From: Pseudomonadota bacterium
GTDB lineage: Bacteria; Pseudomonadota; Gammaproteobacteria; Ga0077536
Assembly (NCBI GenBank): GCA_016719885.1
Contig: JADJYF010000004.1
Location: 101,001 to 165,000 of the forward strand
Direction of reading: 5' to 3'
DNA: 64,000 bases
A program made the position numbers and the translations under genes. Shown here in pieces: positions 7,018-15,718 of the stretch. The notes beneath the pieces are model-generated. The model worked only from the letters and a program-made list of their open reading frames with translations, searched no databases and was not told the origin of the DNA. Each line of letters opens with the position of its first letter. Position 1 is the stretch's first letter.

Positions 7018-8856
7018 ATGGCCACCAGTCCGCAGGCCCAGGCCGCCGCTTTCACGATACCCACCGCCCAGGAACTGGGCTTCGATCCGATGGAGCTGCG
7101 GCGCAAGTACGCCGAGGAGCGCGACCGCCGCCTGCGTGACGAAGGCAATGCCCAGTACCTCGAGGTCGCGGGGCAGCTGGAGCGCTTCAACGACGACCAT
7201 TACATCGACAAGCCGCTGGTGCGTGAACCGATCAGCGAAACCGTCGAGGTGTTGATCGTCGGCGGTGGCTTCGGCGGGCAGCTTGCCGCCGCGCGGCTCA
7301 AGCAAGCCGGCATCAGCGATTTCCGTATTCTCGAGAAGGCCGGCGATTTCGGCGGGACCTGGTATTGGAATCGCTATCCGGGCGCGCAGTGCGACATCGA
7401 AGCCTATGTCTACCTGCCGCTGCTGGAAGAAACCAATTACATCCCCAAGGAAAAATATTCCTACGCGCCCGAGATCCTGGCGCATGCGCAGCGCATAGGC
7501 CGGCATTTCGATCTCTATCCGAAGACCTGCTTCCAGACCCAGGTGCACACCGTGCGCTGGCATGACAGCGACAGGCGCTGGCACGTCACCACCGACCGCG
7601 GCGATCTGATCAAGGCGCGCTTCGTGATCATGTCCAGCGGTCCGCTCAACCGGCCCAAGCTGCCGGGCATTCCCGGCATCGAATCGTTCAAGGGCCATAC
7701 CTTCCACACCAGTCGCTGGGATTACGACTACACCGGCGGCAGTTCGTCGGGCGGCATGACCAAGCTCGCCGACAAGCGCGTCGGCATCATCGGCACCGGC
7801 GCGACGGCCATCCAGTGCGTTTCCTATCTTGCGCGTGATGCCAAGCACCTCACGGTGTTTCAGCGCACCCCGTCGGCGATCGACGAGCGTGGCAACAAGC
7901 CGACCGATCCGGCCTGGGCGAAATCCCTCCAGCCCGGCTGGCACAAGGAGCGCAACGAAAATTTCGTCTCGATCCTGAACGGCATTCCGCAGGACGTGGA
8001 CATGGTCAACGACCGCTGGACGGATCTGTTCAAGGCGCTGACCAAGCTCATGACCGGTGCCGCCGGCACCGGCATGACGCCGGAACAGGTTGCCCTGATG
8101 GGAGAAATCGCCGACTACCAGAAGATGAATGCGATCCGTGAGCGGGTGGCCAAGTCGGTCACCAAGCCGGAGGTCGCCGAAAAGCTCAAACCCTGGTATC
8201 GGCAGTGGTGCAAGCGTCCGGTGTTCAACGACGAGTTCCTGCCGACCTTCAACCGCGACAATGTCACGCTGGTCGATACCCGCGGCCTGGGCGTTGATCG
8301 CGTCACCGACAAGGGCGTGGTGGTGGACGGCGTGGAGTACGAACTCGACTGCCTGATCTTCGCCACCGGATTCGAGGTCGGCACCGCTTACACGCGCCGT
8401 GCCGAATTCGAAGTCTACGGCCGCGACGGTCAGTCGCTGTCGGATTACTGGCGCGAGGGCATGCGCACCTTTCATGGTTTCCACAGCCGCGGCTTTCCCA
8501 ACTGCTTCCACATGGGACTGACGCAGACCGGCCTCGCGCCGAATTTCACCTACATGCTCGATCGCCAGGCGACTCATCTGGCCTACATCATCGAGCAGAC
8601 CAGATCCCGCGGTAAGCAGGTGGTGGAAACTACGGTGAAGGCTGAATGCGACTGGCTGGACACCGTTCACAAGCCCAACTTCATGTCGGACTACCTCGCA
8701 CAATGCACGCCCGGCTATTACAACGCCGAAGGCAAGGTGGGCGACGGCAAGACACGCGGGTTCTTCGAGGAGCAGTATGAAAGCGCGGTCGGCTTCTACG
8801 GACTGCTCGCGAAGTGGCGCGAACAGGGCGCGATGGACGGCCTGGAACTGAGCTGA
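7018..8856 (+). CDS. Baeyer-Villiger monooxygenase (cyclohexanone/cyclopentadecanone type)
   Basis: A 612-residue FAD- and NADPH-dependent type I Baeyer-Villiger monooxygenase that converts ketones to esters or lactones. The FAD-binding GGGFGG is at 82-87, GGTWYWNRYPGAQCD at 112-126, the BVMO fingerprint FKGHTFHTSRWD at 224-235, and the second Rossmann motif GTGATA at 259-264. The ~70-residue N-terminal extension before the FAD motif is typical of the larger cyclopentadecanone / steroid-monooxygenase-like group. The start is supported by AGGGGAGA 7 bases upstream. The next monooxygenase follows after 23 bases, so the two are probably co-transcribed. Confidence 0.95.
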   Translation: MATSPQAQAAAFTIPTAQELGFDPMELRRKYAEERDRRLRDEGNAQYLEVAGQLERFNDDHYIDKPLVREPISETVEVLIVGGGFGGQLAAARLKQAGISDFRILEKAGDFGGTWYWNRYPGAQCDIEAYVYLPLLEETNYIPKEKYSYAPEILAHAQRIGRHFDLYPKTCFQTQVHTVRWHDSDRRWHVTTDRGDLIKARFVIMSSGPLNRPKLPGIPGIESFKGHTFHTSRWDYDYTGGSSSGGMTKLADKRVGIIGTGATAIQCVSYLARDAKHLTVFQRTPSAIDERGNKPTDPAWAKSLQPGWHKERNENFVSILNGIPQDVDMVNDRWTDLFKALTKLMTGAAGTGMTPEQVALMGEIADYQKMNAIRERVAKSVTKPEVAEKLKPWYRQWCKRPVFNDEFLPTFNRDNVTLVDTRGLGVDRVTDKGVVVDGVEYELDCLIFATGFEVGTAYTRRAEFEVYGRDGQSLSDYWREGMRTFHGFHSRGFPNCFHMGLTQTGLAPNFTYMLDRQATHLAYIIEQTRSRGKQVVETTVKAECDWLDTVHKPNFMSDYLAQCTPGYYNAEGKVGDGKTRGFFEEQYESAVGFYGLLAKWREQGAMDGLELS

Positions 8857-8879
8857 AGGCCAACGGCCCGGGAGCGCCC

Positions 8880-10370
8880 ATGGATCATTTCGATGTCATC
8901 ATCGTCGGTGCCGGCCTGTCCGGCATCGGCGCCGCGCGTCAACTCATGGACCATTGTCCGGGCAAGAGCTTCGCCCTGCTCGAGGCGCGCGACGCCATCG
9001 GCGGCACCTGGGACCTGTTCCGCTACCCGGGCATCCGCTCCGACAGCGACATGTACACCATGGGCTACGACTCCAAGCCGTGGCTGGAGCCCAAGGCCAT
9101 CGCCGACGGGCCGTCGATCCTGTCCTACGTGCAGGAGGCGGCGCGCGAACGCGGTATCGACCAGCGGATTCGATTCGGCCACCGCATGAAGCACGCGGCA
9201 TGGTCGAGCGCGGACGGGCGCTGGACGCTCGAATGCGAGCGTGACGGCGAGCGAGTCACGCTGTCGTGCAACGTGCTCTTGATGTGCAGCGGCTACTACA
9301 CCTACGCCCACGGCCACACGCCGAGCTTCGCCGGCAGCGCGGATTTTGGCGGGCGCATCGTGCATCCGCAGCTCTGGCCACAGGATCTCGACTATCGCGG
9401 CAAGCGCGTGGTGATCATCGGCAGCGGCGCGACCGCCATGACCCTGGTGCCGGCCATGGCGCGCGAGGCGGCCAATGTCACCATGCTGCAACGCTCGCCG
9501 ACCTACGTGGTGTCGCTGCCGGCCAAGGATCCGATAGCGACCTTGCTGCGCGCGATATTGCCCGAGCAGCTGGCCTACAGGCTCACGCGCGCCAAGAACG
9601 TGTGGTTCCAGCGTTACATCTACCAGCAGACGCGCAAGCAGCCGCACAAGATGCGCGCGCGCCTGATCAACATGGTGCGCAAGCAGCTCGGGCCGGACTT
9701 CGACGTCGAGAAGCATTTCACGCCGAGCTACATGCCCTGGGATCAGCGCCTGTGCCTGGTGCCGGATGCAGACCTGTTCAAGGCATTGCGCGCCGGCACG
9801 GCCGACGTCGTCACCGATGAGATCGAGTGCTTCACACGCGACGGCATCCGCTTGAAATCGGGCCAGACCCTCGCCGCCGACATCATCGTCACCGCCACCG
9901 GCCTCGACATGGAACTGCTGGGCGGCGCAAGCTTCGCGGTCGACGGCGCACCGGTGTCCTTCCCCGACACCTGGTCGTACAAGGGCATGATGTTTTCCGA
10001 CGTGCCCAATCTCATCTACACGCTCGGCTACATCAACGCCTCGTGGACCTTGCGTTCGGAACTGGTGGCCGAATACGTGTGCCGCCTCATCAATCGCATG
10101 GGCGAACTCGGCTGCGTGAGCGCGACGCCGCGCTTGCGCGCGGCCGATCGCAACATGACGCCGCACCCGATGATCGAGGACTTCTCGCCCGGCTACATGC
10201 GCCGCGCGCTGCACCTGTTTCCGAAGCAGGGCGACCGTGATCCGTGGCGCAATACCCAGAACTACACGCTCGACAAGAAGACCATCCGCGAGGCGCCGCT
10301 CGACGACGGCGTGATGGTGTTCGCCAAGGCCGGCGGCGCGCGTGATGCCGAACAGCGCAGCGCGGCCTGA
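8880..10370 (+). CDS. Flavin-containing monooxygenase / EthA-like Baeyer-Villiger monooxygenase
   Basis: A 496-residue FAD-dependent monooxygenase. The FAD motif GAGLSG is at 10-15, GGTWDLFRYPGIRSDSDMYTMGY matches the EthA-like subgroup, the fingerprint is F156-G-G-x3-H162-x3-W166-P, and the NADP motif GSGATA is at 181-186. It differs clearly from the 612-residue enzyme just upstream, so this is not a recent tandem duplication. The open frame extends to 8814, but the ATG at 8880, with GGGAGC upstream and directly before the Rossmann strand, is the natural start. Likely substrates are aliphatic, alicyclic or aromatic ketones. Confidence 0.93.
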   Translation: MDHFDVIIVGAGLSGIGAARQLMDHCPGKSFALLEARDAIGGTWDLFRYPGIRSDSDMYTMGYDSKPWLEPKAIADGPSILSYVQEAARERGIDQRIRFGHRMKHAAWSSADGRWTLECERDGERVTLSCNVLLMCSGYYTYAHGHTPSFAGSADFGGRIVHPQLWPQDLDYRGKRVVIIGSGATAMTLVPAMAREAANVTMLQRSPTYVVSLPAKDPIATLLRAILPEQLAYRLTRAKNVWFQRYIYQQTRKQPHKMRARLINMVRKQLGPDFDVEKHFTPSYMPWDQRLCLVPDADLFKALRAGTADVVTDEIECFTRDGIRLKSGQTLAADIIVTATGLDMELLGGASFAVDGAPVSFPDTWSYKGMMFSDVPNLIYTLGYINASWTLRSELVAEYVCRLINRMGELGCVSATPRLRAADRNMTPHPMIEDFSPGYMRRALHLFPKQGDRDPWRNTQNYTLDKKTIREAPLDDGVMVFAKAGGARDAEQRSAA

Positions 10371-11250
10371 CGGCCACGCGCCGCGTCGCGCGCGCGCGCC
10401 AGGTCTGCGCGCGGCGCTCACCTGGGCCTGCCTCGCGCTGCTGTCGACCGCGACCCGCGCCGCCGATCCCACCGCCACCGAGCGCCTGATGGGCATGGCC
10501 GATTGCATCCGTGACGCCGGCGACATGAAGGGCGCGCCGCGCGAAGCCTTCATGACCGATTGCATGGCGCGCAAGGCGCGCGCCACGGCCGCCGTGGCGC
10601 CGCCCGCCGCGGTCGCCGCTGAACCGGTACTGCCCGGCCAGGCCGTGGCACCGGTGGCGCCGGCACCTATCGCACCGCTGGACCCGGACGCGCTGCCGCC
10701 GCAGGAACGCATTCTCGCCTGCGCCACCGCCAGCAAGGGCATGCAGGGCGAGGCGCGCCAAGCCTACTTGAGGCAATGCCTGAAACAGGACAACGCGGCG
10801 CCGGCGCTGGTCGCCGAGCGCGCCCAGCGGCGCGCGGGCTGCGCCAGCCAGGCGCGTCTGCAGCCGCCGGAAGAGCGCGTCGCCTTTATCGATGAATGCA
10901 TGAACGGGCGTGGGCCCGGCGCCGTGCGGGGCAGCGTGGCGCCGGGCGTCATCAACCAGGCGACGGTGCCGAAGCTGCGTGACACCGGCGCCGCGCGCCA
11001 GCGTGCCGCCTGCGTGGTCGCCGCCCGCGATCAACAGGGCGCCGCGCGCCAGGCTTTCATCGAACGCTGCGTGGCCGCCCACCCCGGCTTGCCCCAGGCG
11101 GCCGTGGCGCCCGCGCCGGCCACCAGTGCGAGCAATCCCGCCCAGGATCGCATGCTGCGCAACCAGGTCTGCACGGACCAGGTGCGCGCCCAGGCCATGA
11201 CCGGCGCCAAGGCCATGGCCTTCATGAATACCTGCATGGCGCGACCCTGA
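10345..11250 (+). CDS. Secreted PsiF-repeat protein with five repeats
   Basis: A 301-residue protein (one more from the GTG at 10342) with a Sec signal peptide (arginine-rich start, hydrophobic LTWACLALLSTA, cleavage after TRA). The mature part holds five PsiF-like repeats: four with a C-x18-C frame containing an R-x-A-F-x4-C signature, and a last one with C-x20-C. A Pro/Ala-rich linker separates repeats 1 and 2. PsiF is a phosphate-starvation-inducible periplasmic protein of unknown function in E. coli; the paired cysteines suggest disulfides. The start overlaps the end of the upstream monooxygenase by 26 bases. Many-repeat versions are unusual compared with the two-repeat enterobacterial protein. 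Confidence 0.75.
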   Translation: MPNSAARPDGHAPRRARAPGLRAALTWACLALLSTATRAADPTATERLMGMADCIRDAGDMKGAPREAFMTDCMARKARATAAVAPPAAVAAEPVLPGQAVAPVAPAPIAPLDPDALPPQERILACATASKGMQGEARQAYLRQCLKQDNAAPALVAERAQRRAGCASQARLQPPEERVAFIDECMNGRGPGAVRGSVAPGVINQATVPKLRDTGAARQRAACVVAARDQQGAARQAFIERCVAAHPGLPQAAVAPAPATSASNPAQDRMLRNQVCTDQVRAQAMTGAKAMAFMNTCMARP

Positions 11251-11384
11251 GTCGCCACCCCGGCGCGCGTCGCGAGGCCGGGCAAATGCGAACTGTTTCG
11301 CGTATCTCGCACGCGCGGCGGGGTTCTGTCGCGGAGTGATTCGCGGCTACCATTCCCGTAGCGCTTACAGGAGAGAAGCCTGCC

Positions 11385-12104
11385 ATGAAATTCCAAGCGA
11401 CGCTCGCCACCGCCCTGCTGGCCACCGGCATGATCGGCCCGGCCCACGCGGCCACCGCGACCTTCATCACCGCCAGCCCCTACGCACAGTTTTCCGACAG
11501 CCCGTTCGCGGCGCTGGCGGCCGGCAACCCGAATTTCTTTCTCGAGAACTTCGAGGACGGTTCCTTGAACACGCCCGGCGCCACAGCCAGCGCCGGCTTC
11601 GCCGTCAGTGGCGGACTCTTCATCGACTCCGTCGACGGTGATGATGGCAGTCTCGACGGCAGCGGTCTCGACGGCCATTCCTGGTACACCGGCTTTGCTC
11701 CAACCACGCTGTCGTTCTCGTTCAGCGCCGCGGCCCTCGGCTTTTTACCGACCCACGTCGGCATCGTGTGGACCGATGTCGGCTTGGTGCCCAACGGCCT
11801 GCCGCAAAACGTGGACAGCGTCGCGGTGCGCGCCTTCGATGCCAACGGTAATTCGCTGGGCGGCATCCTGTTCGACGACCTCGGTGACGGCGCGGTCAAC
11901 GGCGGCACCGCCGAGGATCGTTTCTTCGGCGCCATCTTCGACGGCGGCATTTCGCGCATCACCATCACCAGCTTGAACGGCTCTCCCGACTGGGAAGTCG
12001 ATCACCTGCAATACGGCTTGGCCCCGGTGCCGGTGCCGGGCGCGGCCTGGATGCTGGCGCCCGCGCTCGTCGGTCTCTTCGGCCTGCGCCGCAAGCGCGC
12101 GTAG
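11385..12104 (+). CDS. Exported protein with VPxPA/PEP-CTERM-type sorting tail
   Basis: A 239-residue protein with an N-terminal signal peptide (cleavage after AHA) and a C-terminal sorting cassette: a VPVPGAAWM motif, a hydrophobic helix and a terminal RRKR cluster. This is the tripartite architecture recognised by exosortase/archaeosortase systems in bacteria making exopolysaccharide. The body is Gly/Asp/Ser-rich and probably beta-sandwich, with ENFEDGSLNTPG similar to other PEP-CTERM proteins. AGGAGAGA precedes the start. It ends with TAG, showing that amber is a normal stop in this genome. It probably stands alone. No exosortase gene is in the window. Confidence 0.82.
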   Translation: MKFQATLATALLATGMIGPAHAATATFITASPYAQFSDSPFAALAAGNPNFFLENFEDGSLNTPGATASAGFAVSGGLFIDSVDGDDGSLDGSGLDGHSWYTGFAPTTLSFSFSAAALGFLPTHVGIVWTDVGLVPNGLPQNVDSVAVRAFDANGNSLGGILFDDLGDGAVNGGTAEDRFFGAIFDGGISRITITSLNGSPDWEVDHLQYGLAPVPVPGAAWMLAPALVGLFGLRRKRA

Positions 12105-12176
12105 GTCTGGTTTAAAGCGGACACGGTCGGCGCGCCACGGCGCTTGCCGCGGGCGCAGCGGGCTTGGCCTCGGCCG

Positions 12177-13220
12177 TCAGGGCGCCACCAGGCGATACAG
12201 ACTCCCCACCACGCTCGGCGCGTAATGCGCCGGCGCGAAGGCCGTCGCCAAGGCGGCCTTGGCTCTCCAACCCGTGCAATGGCCGGGCGCAACGATGCGC
12301 GGCGCGACCCGCGCCGCGAGGTCGCGCACCGTGTCCTCGATGCGCTCTTCCATCACCTTGCCGGCCAGGTGGTAGCCGCCCAGCACCAGGTCGATCGGCA
12401 CGCCCGGAAAGTTCTCCTTGACGGCCAGGCAGGCATTGACGATGCCGGCATGCGAGCAGGCCGACATCAGCGACACGCCGCGACCGCGCACGCGGGCGGC
12501 CAGGAAGCGCTCATCCATGATCAGCGGATCGGCTTCGAGGCGCTCGCCCCAGAATGAATGGTGGCCGGCCAGGCCTGTTTCGTAACGCGTGACGCGCGGT
12601 ATCGCGCCGCTGCCGTAGAAAAAACCATTGGCGACCAGATGCGCATCGGCGGCTTTCACCACCTGCCCGCCGGCGGCGGCGATGGCTTCGAAGCTCGGCT
12701 CTTCCGGCAGCAGGATGAGGCTGCCATTGGCGGCCATCAAACCGCGCTGGGTGGGACGGTCGGGATGCAGGTCGACAATCAGCGGCGCGGCCAGGCCCGC
12801 CGCCTGGCGCGCGGCGGCGATGGCGGCGACGACTTCGGGAAAGCCGCCGCTGTGATCGAAATGCCAGTGCGACAGGAACAGCGCTTCGATGCGCGCGAGG
12901 TCCAGCGCCATCTGCCGTGCGTTCTCCAGCCACACGTGCGGGTAGGGGCCGACGTCGAACAACACCGTGTGGCTCTCGTCGCCGCGCCGGCCGGTCAACA
13001 GCACCGACAGGCCGTGACAGGCGCAGCACAGGTGATCGAACACCACCTTGCATTCGTGCCCCTCGTGCACGCGCGCCGCCGGCAGGCGCATGACCAGTTG
13101 CATGGCCTCGGGGATCTGCGGAATACCCTCGGCGACGCTCGACAAGGTATCGGTTTCGTTGTCGACCACCACCAGCACGTCGAGGGCGTCGAGTTCGAGC
13201 AGTTGATTGGCGATGTTCAT
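12177..13220 (-). CDS. MBL-fold metallo-hydrolase (COG1237-like)
   Basis: A 347-residue metallo-beta-lactamase-fold hydrolase. The HxHxDH zinc motif is at 118-123 (SHWHFDHSGG), with later conserved segments SACSHAGIVN and LGGYHLAG, the pattern of COG1237 proteins related to the archaeal dihydropterin synthase-like enzymes. A signal peptide is absent. The start at 13220 is chosen because AGGAG sits 5 bases upstream; the upstream ATG at 13241 has none. The gene nearly abuts the secreted 157-residue protein gene, so the two are likely co-expressed. The substrate is unknown. Confidence 0.85.
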   Translation of the reverse strand: MNIANQLLELDALDVLVVVDNETDTLSSVAEGIPQIPEAMQLVMRLPAARVHEGHECKVVFDHLCCACHGLSVLLTGRRGDESHTVLFDVGPYPHVWLENARQMALDLARIEALFLSHWHFDHSGGFPEVVAAIAAARQAAGLAAPLIVDLHPDRPTQRGLMAANGSLILLPEEPSFEAIAAAGGQVVKAADAHLVANGFFYGSGAIPRVTRYETGLAGHHSFWGERLEADPLIMDERFLAARVRGRGVSLMSACSHAGIVNACLAVKENFPGVPIDLVLGGYHLAGKVMEERIEDTVRDLAARVAPRIVAPGHCTGWRAKAALATAFAPAHYAPSVVGSLYRLVAP

Positions 13221-13221
13221 G

Positions 13222-13695
13222 TCACTCCTGCTGTGCGCCATGCGTGGCGCTCTGGTAGTAGTCGAGCACTTCGCCTGTGCACTCGGTCAGCGCCACGGAC
13301 GGCGCGGCGCCGTGCTTGCGCTGGCAGCCGCGCATCGGCAGCGCCACTTCGGCGAAGTTCTGTGGCACCTTGTGGCCAGCGTTGCGGCGCGCGCACGCCG
13401 CCGCGCGGTAGGCGAGATAGGTCGGCGCCGTGATGTCGGGATGGGCGTAGACGTCGTCGACGATGGAATACATCTGCACCGCGAGGCGTGCCTGCAGGGT
13501 GCTGCGCTTGTGCTTGAACACCATTTCGCGCGGCGGCAGCGGCGCCAGCGCGAAGTCCTTGCTCTGGCCGCGTTCGCGCAGCTCGATGATATTGGCCGCG
13601 GCTTCCGCTTCTATCGAACATTGAAAGCGCTCGGGCGCGGCGAGCGCGCCGCCGCCCGTGAGCATGGCCAGCATCATGCACAGCGCGCGGCGCAC
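13222..13695 (-). CDS. Secreted hypothetical protein
   Basis: 157 residues with a clear signal peptide (MRRALCMMLAMLTGGGALAA, cleavage near residue 20). The mature domain has four cysteines (in FQCSIE, AACAR, RGCQRK and TECTG) that could form two disulfides, and a Tyr-containing C-terminus. I do not recognise a family. It ends one base before the start of the MBL hydrolase gene and is followed at 34 bases on its 5' side by the LLM oxidoreductase gene, suggesting a three-gene minus-strand transcript. Confidence 0.7.
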   Translation of the reverse strand: MRRALCMMLAMLTGGGALAAPERFQCSIEAEAAANIIELRERGQSKDFALAPLPPREMVFKHKRSTLQARLAVQMYSIVDDVYAHPDITAPTYLAYRAAACARRNAGHKVPQNFAEVALPMRGCQRKHGAAPSVALTECTGEVLDYYQSATHGAQQE

Positions 13696-13729
13696 CGGCG
13701 TGAGCGTGTCGCGTGTGGGGCAGGTCTCA

Positions 13730-14812
13730 TCAACGAAACGCCGGCATCACGTACTTGGCGAAGTCGGCCAACACCTTGCGCTCGACGTCCATCGGTGGCC
13801 ACAGGTCGATTTCCTTGACGCCGCCGGCCTCGAGCTTCTTGATGTGCTCGATGATTTCGTCCGGCGTGCCGACCAGCGCGCCGGCCTTGATCGCGTCCGG
13901 CGTGACGTACTTGCGTTCTTCAGGCTGCAGGTACACCAGGTGACCGTCGTGGATCTGACGGAAGCGCGCCTTCTCCGGCAGGCTCATGGTCTCGACGCGC
14001 TTGAGATAATCCGGCCAGATGGCCTTGAAGTGATCGGGAATGATGGCGTCGTTGCAGCCGTTGTCCTTCCACACTTCGTAATAGAAGTGCAGTTCACAAC
14101 CGACCCAGGCGCCGGTCTCGTCGATCACGCGTTCATCCGTGAGCTTGTCGCCGCTGCCGAGCACGCAACTGGTGGTGATGAAGGCGGTATGGAAGTCGGC
14201 CGGCAGCGTGCGGCCGGCCTTGGCCGCGCCGCGCGCCACGCCTTCGAGCTTGGGCTTCATGACGTCCGGCTCGCCGCCGACGGTGATGAGGCCGTCACTG
14301 AATTCGCCCGCCGCCTCCAGCGCCTTGGGCCCGTTGGCGGCCACGTAGATCGGAATACGCTGGTCGAGATTGATGAAGCGGCGCTCGCGATGCAGGAACT
14401 GGATCTCGCGGGTCTCGCCGTCATAGGTGTAATCCACCGCCTTGCCGTCCAGCAGCGCGCGCGTCACCCGCAGGTATTCGCGGAATGCCTTGACCCGCAT
14501 CGGGTTCTGGCCCATCACGCGCATCGCGGTGTGGCCGGTGCCGAGGCCGAGGAAAGTGCGGCCCGGCGCCAGCTCCGCGATGCTGGCGATCGAATGGGCG
14601 GTGACCGGCGCGATGCGCGTGCCGGTGATGGCGACGCCGGTGCCGAGCTCGATACGGCTGGTGTGATGGGCGGCGAGCGCCAGCACCGCGTAGCAGTCAG
14701 ACCAGATCATCTGCGAATCGCCCACCCAGGCGCGATCGAAGCCCAGGCTCTCGGCGTATTGGATGAATTCCCAGTTCTTGATGTGGGCGCTGACGCCGAT
14801 GCCGAATTTCAT
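13730..14812 (-). CDS. LLM-class (luciferase-like, probably F420-dependent) oxidoreductase
   Basis: A 360-residue TIM-barrel protein of the bacterial luciferase-like superfamily, with N-terminal MKFGIGVSAHIKNWEFIQYAESLGFDRAWVGDS, RIELGTGV, LAPGRTFLGLGTGHTA and a final WPPMD segment. It matches F420-dependent 5,10-methylene-H4MPT reductase-like proteins more closely than FMN-dependent alkanal monooxygenases, but the cofactor cannot be proved from sequence. The start at 14812 is fixed by GCAGGAGGA 8 bases upstream. It is the first gene of a minus-strand group with the secreted 157-residue protein and the MBL hydrolase. Confidence 0.88.
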   Translation of the reverse strand: MKFGIGVSAHIKNWEFIQYAESLGFDRAWVGDSQMIWSDCYAVLALAAHHTSRIELGTGVAITGTRIAPVTAHSIASIAELAPGRTFLGLGTGHTAMRVMGQNPMRVKAFREYLRVTRALLDGKAVDYTYDGETREIQFLHRERRFINLDQRIPIYVAANGPKALEAAGEFSDGLITVGGEPDVMKPKLEGVARGAAKAGRTLPADFHTAFITTSCVLGSGDKLTDERVIDETGAWVGCELHFYYEVWKDNGCNDAIIPDHFKAIWPDYLKRVETMSLPEKARFRQIHDGHLVYLQPEERKYVTPDAIKAGALVGTPDEIIEHIKKLEAGGVKEIDLWPPMDVERKVLADFAKYVMPAFR

Positions 14813-14980
14813 GGGGCTGTCCTCCTGCGGAAGCTGAGTGGGGCGGGCGATACACGGACCGCCGACCCCGAAATGAAAACGAATGTAAATTCTGTCGGTG
14901 GATGGAGATTGTACCGGTGAGGGCGCGGCGTGCCACGCTATAAACGAAACCAGCCCTATACCCCGGCATGGAGAATGGAA

Positions 14981-15658
14981 ATGAATTCTAAGAACGCCCC
15001 GCGCGGTCGCATCTTCGCCGCGCTGGCCGGTGCCCTCACCTTGGGCTCGGCGCTGCTTGCGACACCCGTCAACGCCGCCGTGCTGACCTTCGACGGTGAT
15101 GTTTGCGAGCCGAGCGGCACCTGCAGTGACAGTTCGCTGATCTCGCAGAGTTACGGCGACGTTGCCGGTGTACTCGATGTTCAATACGCCAACCTGGCCG
15201 GCAATCCTGGTATCGCCTCACTGCGCTTTTGGGGCACTGATTACAACGACCTGGTGAGAGTCGCGTGGACCGACGGCGGTGACGGTGGCTCGCGCGCCGA
15301 GATCTTCCTGAAGCCTTTGAACGGCGGCGTGGTCACGCTGAACAGCTTCGACCTCGGCGCATGGCCCGACACGCAGCGCACCACGAGCTTCACCATTCTC
15401 GACGGCGACGGCAACCTGCTGGCCAGTTCGGGGGGTGACATCACCATCGGCATACAGCCTGGCAACCTGCACAACCATTTCGATTTCGGCGACGTTGCCA
15501 GCAATACCGGCATCCGCATCCAGTGGGGCCCGTCGGCCTTCAACGTCGGTATCGATAACGTCGACTTCAGCGTGAGCGCGGTGCCGCTGCCGGCGCCGGC
15601 CTGGTTGCTCGGCGCGGGTGTCGTGGCCCTGGCTGCACGGCGCCGTCGCAAGGTGTGA
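14981..15658 (+). CDS. Exported protein with VPLPA-type C-terminal sorting signal
   Basis: A 225-residue protein with a signal peptide (NSKNAPRGR, then a hydrophobic stretch ending in NAA) and a canonical VPLPAPAWLLGAG motif, a transmembrane helix and an RRRRK tail, the VPLPA-CTERM class of exosortase substrates. The body is rich in Gly/Asp/Ser and predicted beta, like carbohydrate-binding PEP-CTERM proteins, with one early cysteine pair (CEPSGTC). I start at ATG 14981 because GGAG lies 8 bases upstream; ATG 14975 is also possible. A TATAAA box at 14939-14944 is seen, without a well-placed -35. A bidirectional terminator follows. Confidence 0.85.
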   Translation: MNSKNAPRGRIFAALAGALTLGSALLATPVNAAVLTFDGDVCEPSGTCSDSSLISQSYGDVAGVLDVQYANLAGNPGIASLRFWGTDYNDLVRVAWTDGGDGGSRAEIFLKPLNGGVVTLNSFDLGAWPDTQRTTSFTILDGDGNLLASSGGDITIGIQPGNLHNHFDFGDVASNTGIRIQWGPSAFNVGIDNVDFSVSAVPLPAPAWLLGAGVVALAARRRRKV

Positions 15659-15680
15659 CGTCCGGCCTCGCCGGATCTGA

Positions 15681-15704
15681 AAAGGCGGCCCACGGGCCGC
15701 CTTT
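15681..15704. terminator. Bidirectional intrinsic terminator
   Basis: Perfect 10-bp stem AAAGGCGGCC / GGCCGCCTTT with a 4-base loop, T-run on the plus side and A-run on the left. It sits between two convergent genes and can serve both. Confidence 0.88.
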
Positions 15705-15718
15705 TCGTTGCTGGCGAC

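Noticed and set aside
8796..10742. A 648-residue minus-strand open frame over the second monooxygenase
   Set aside because: Shadow of the EthA-like gene; no domain, low complexity.
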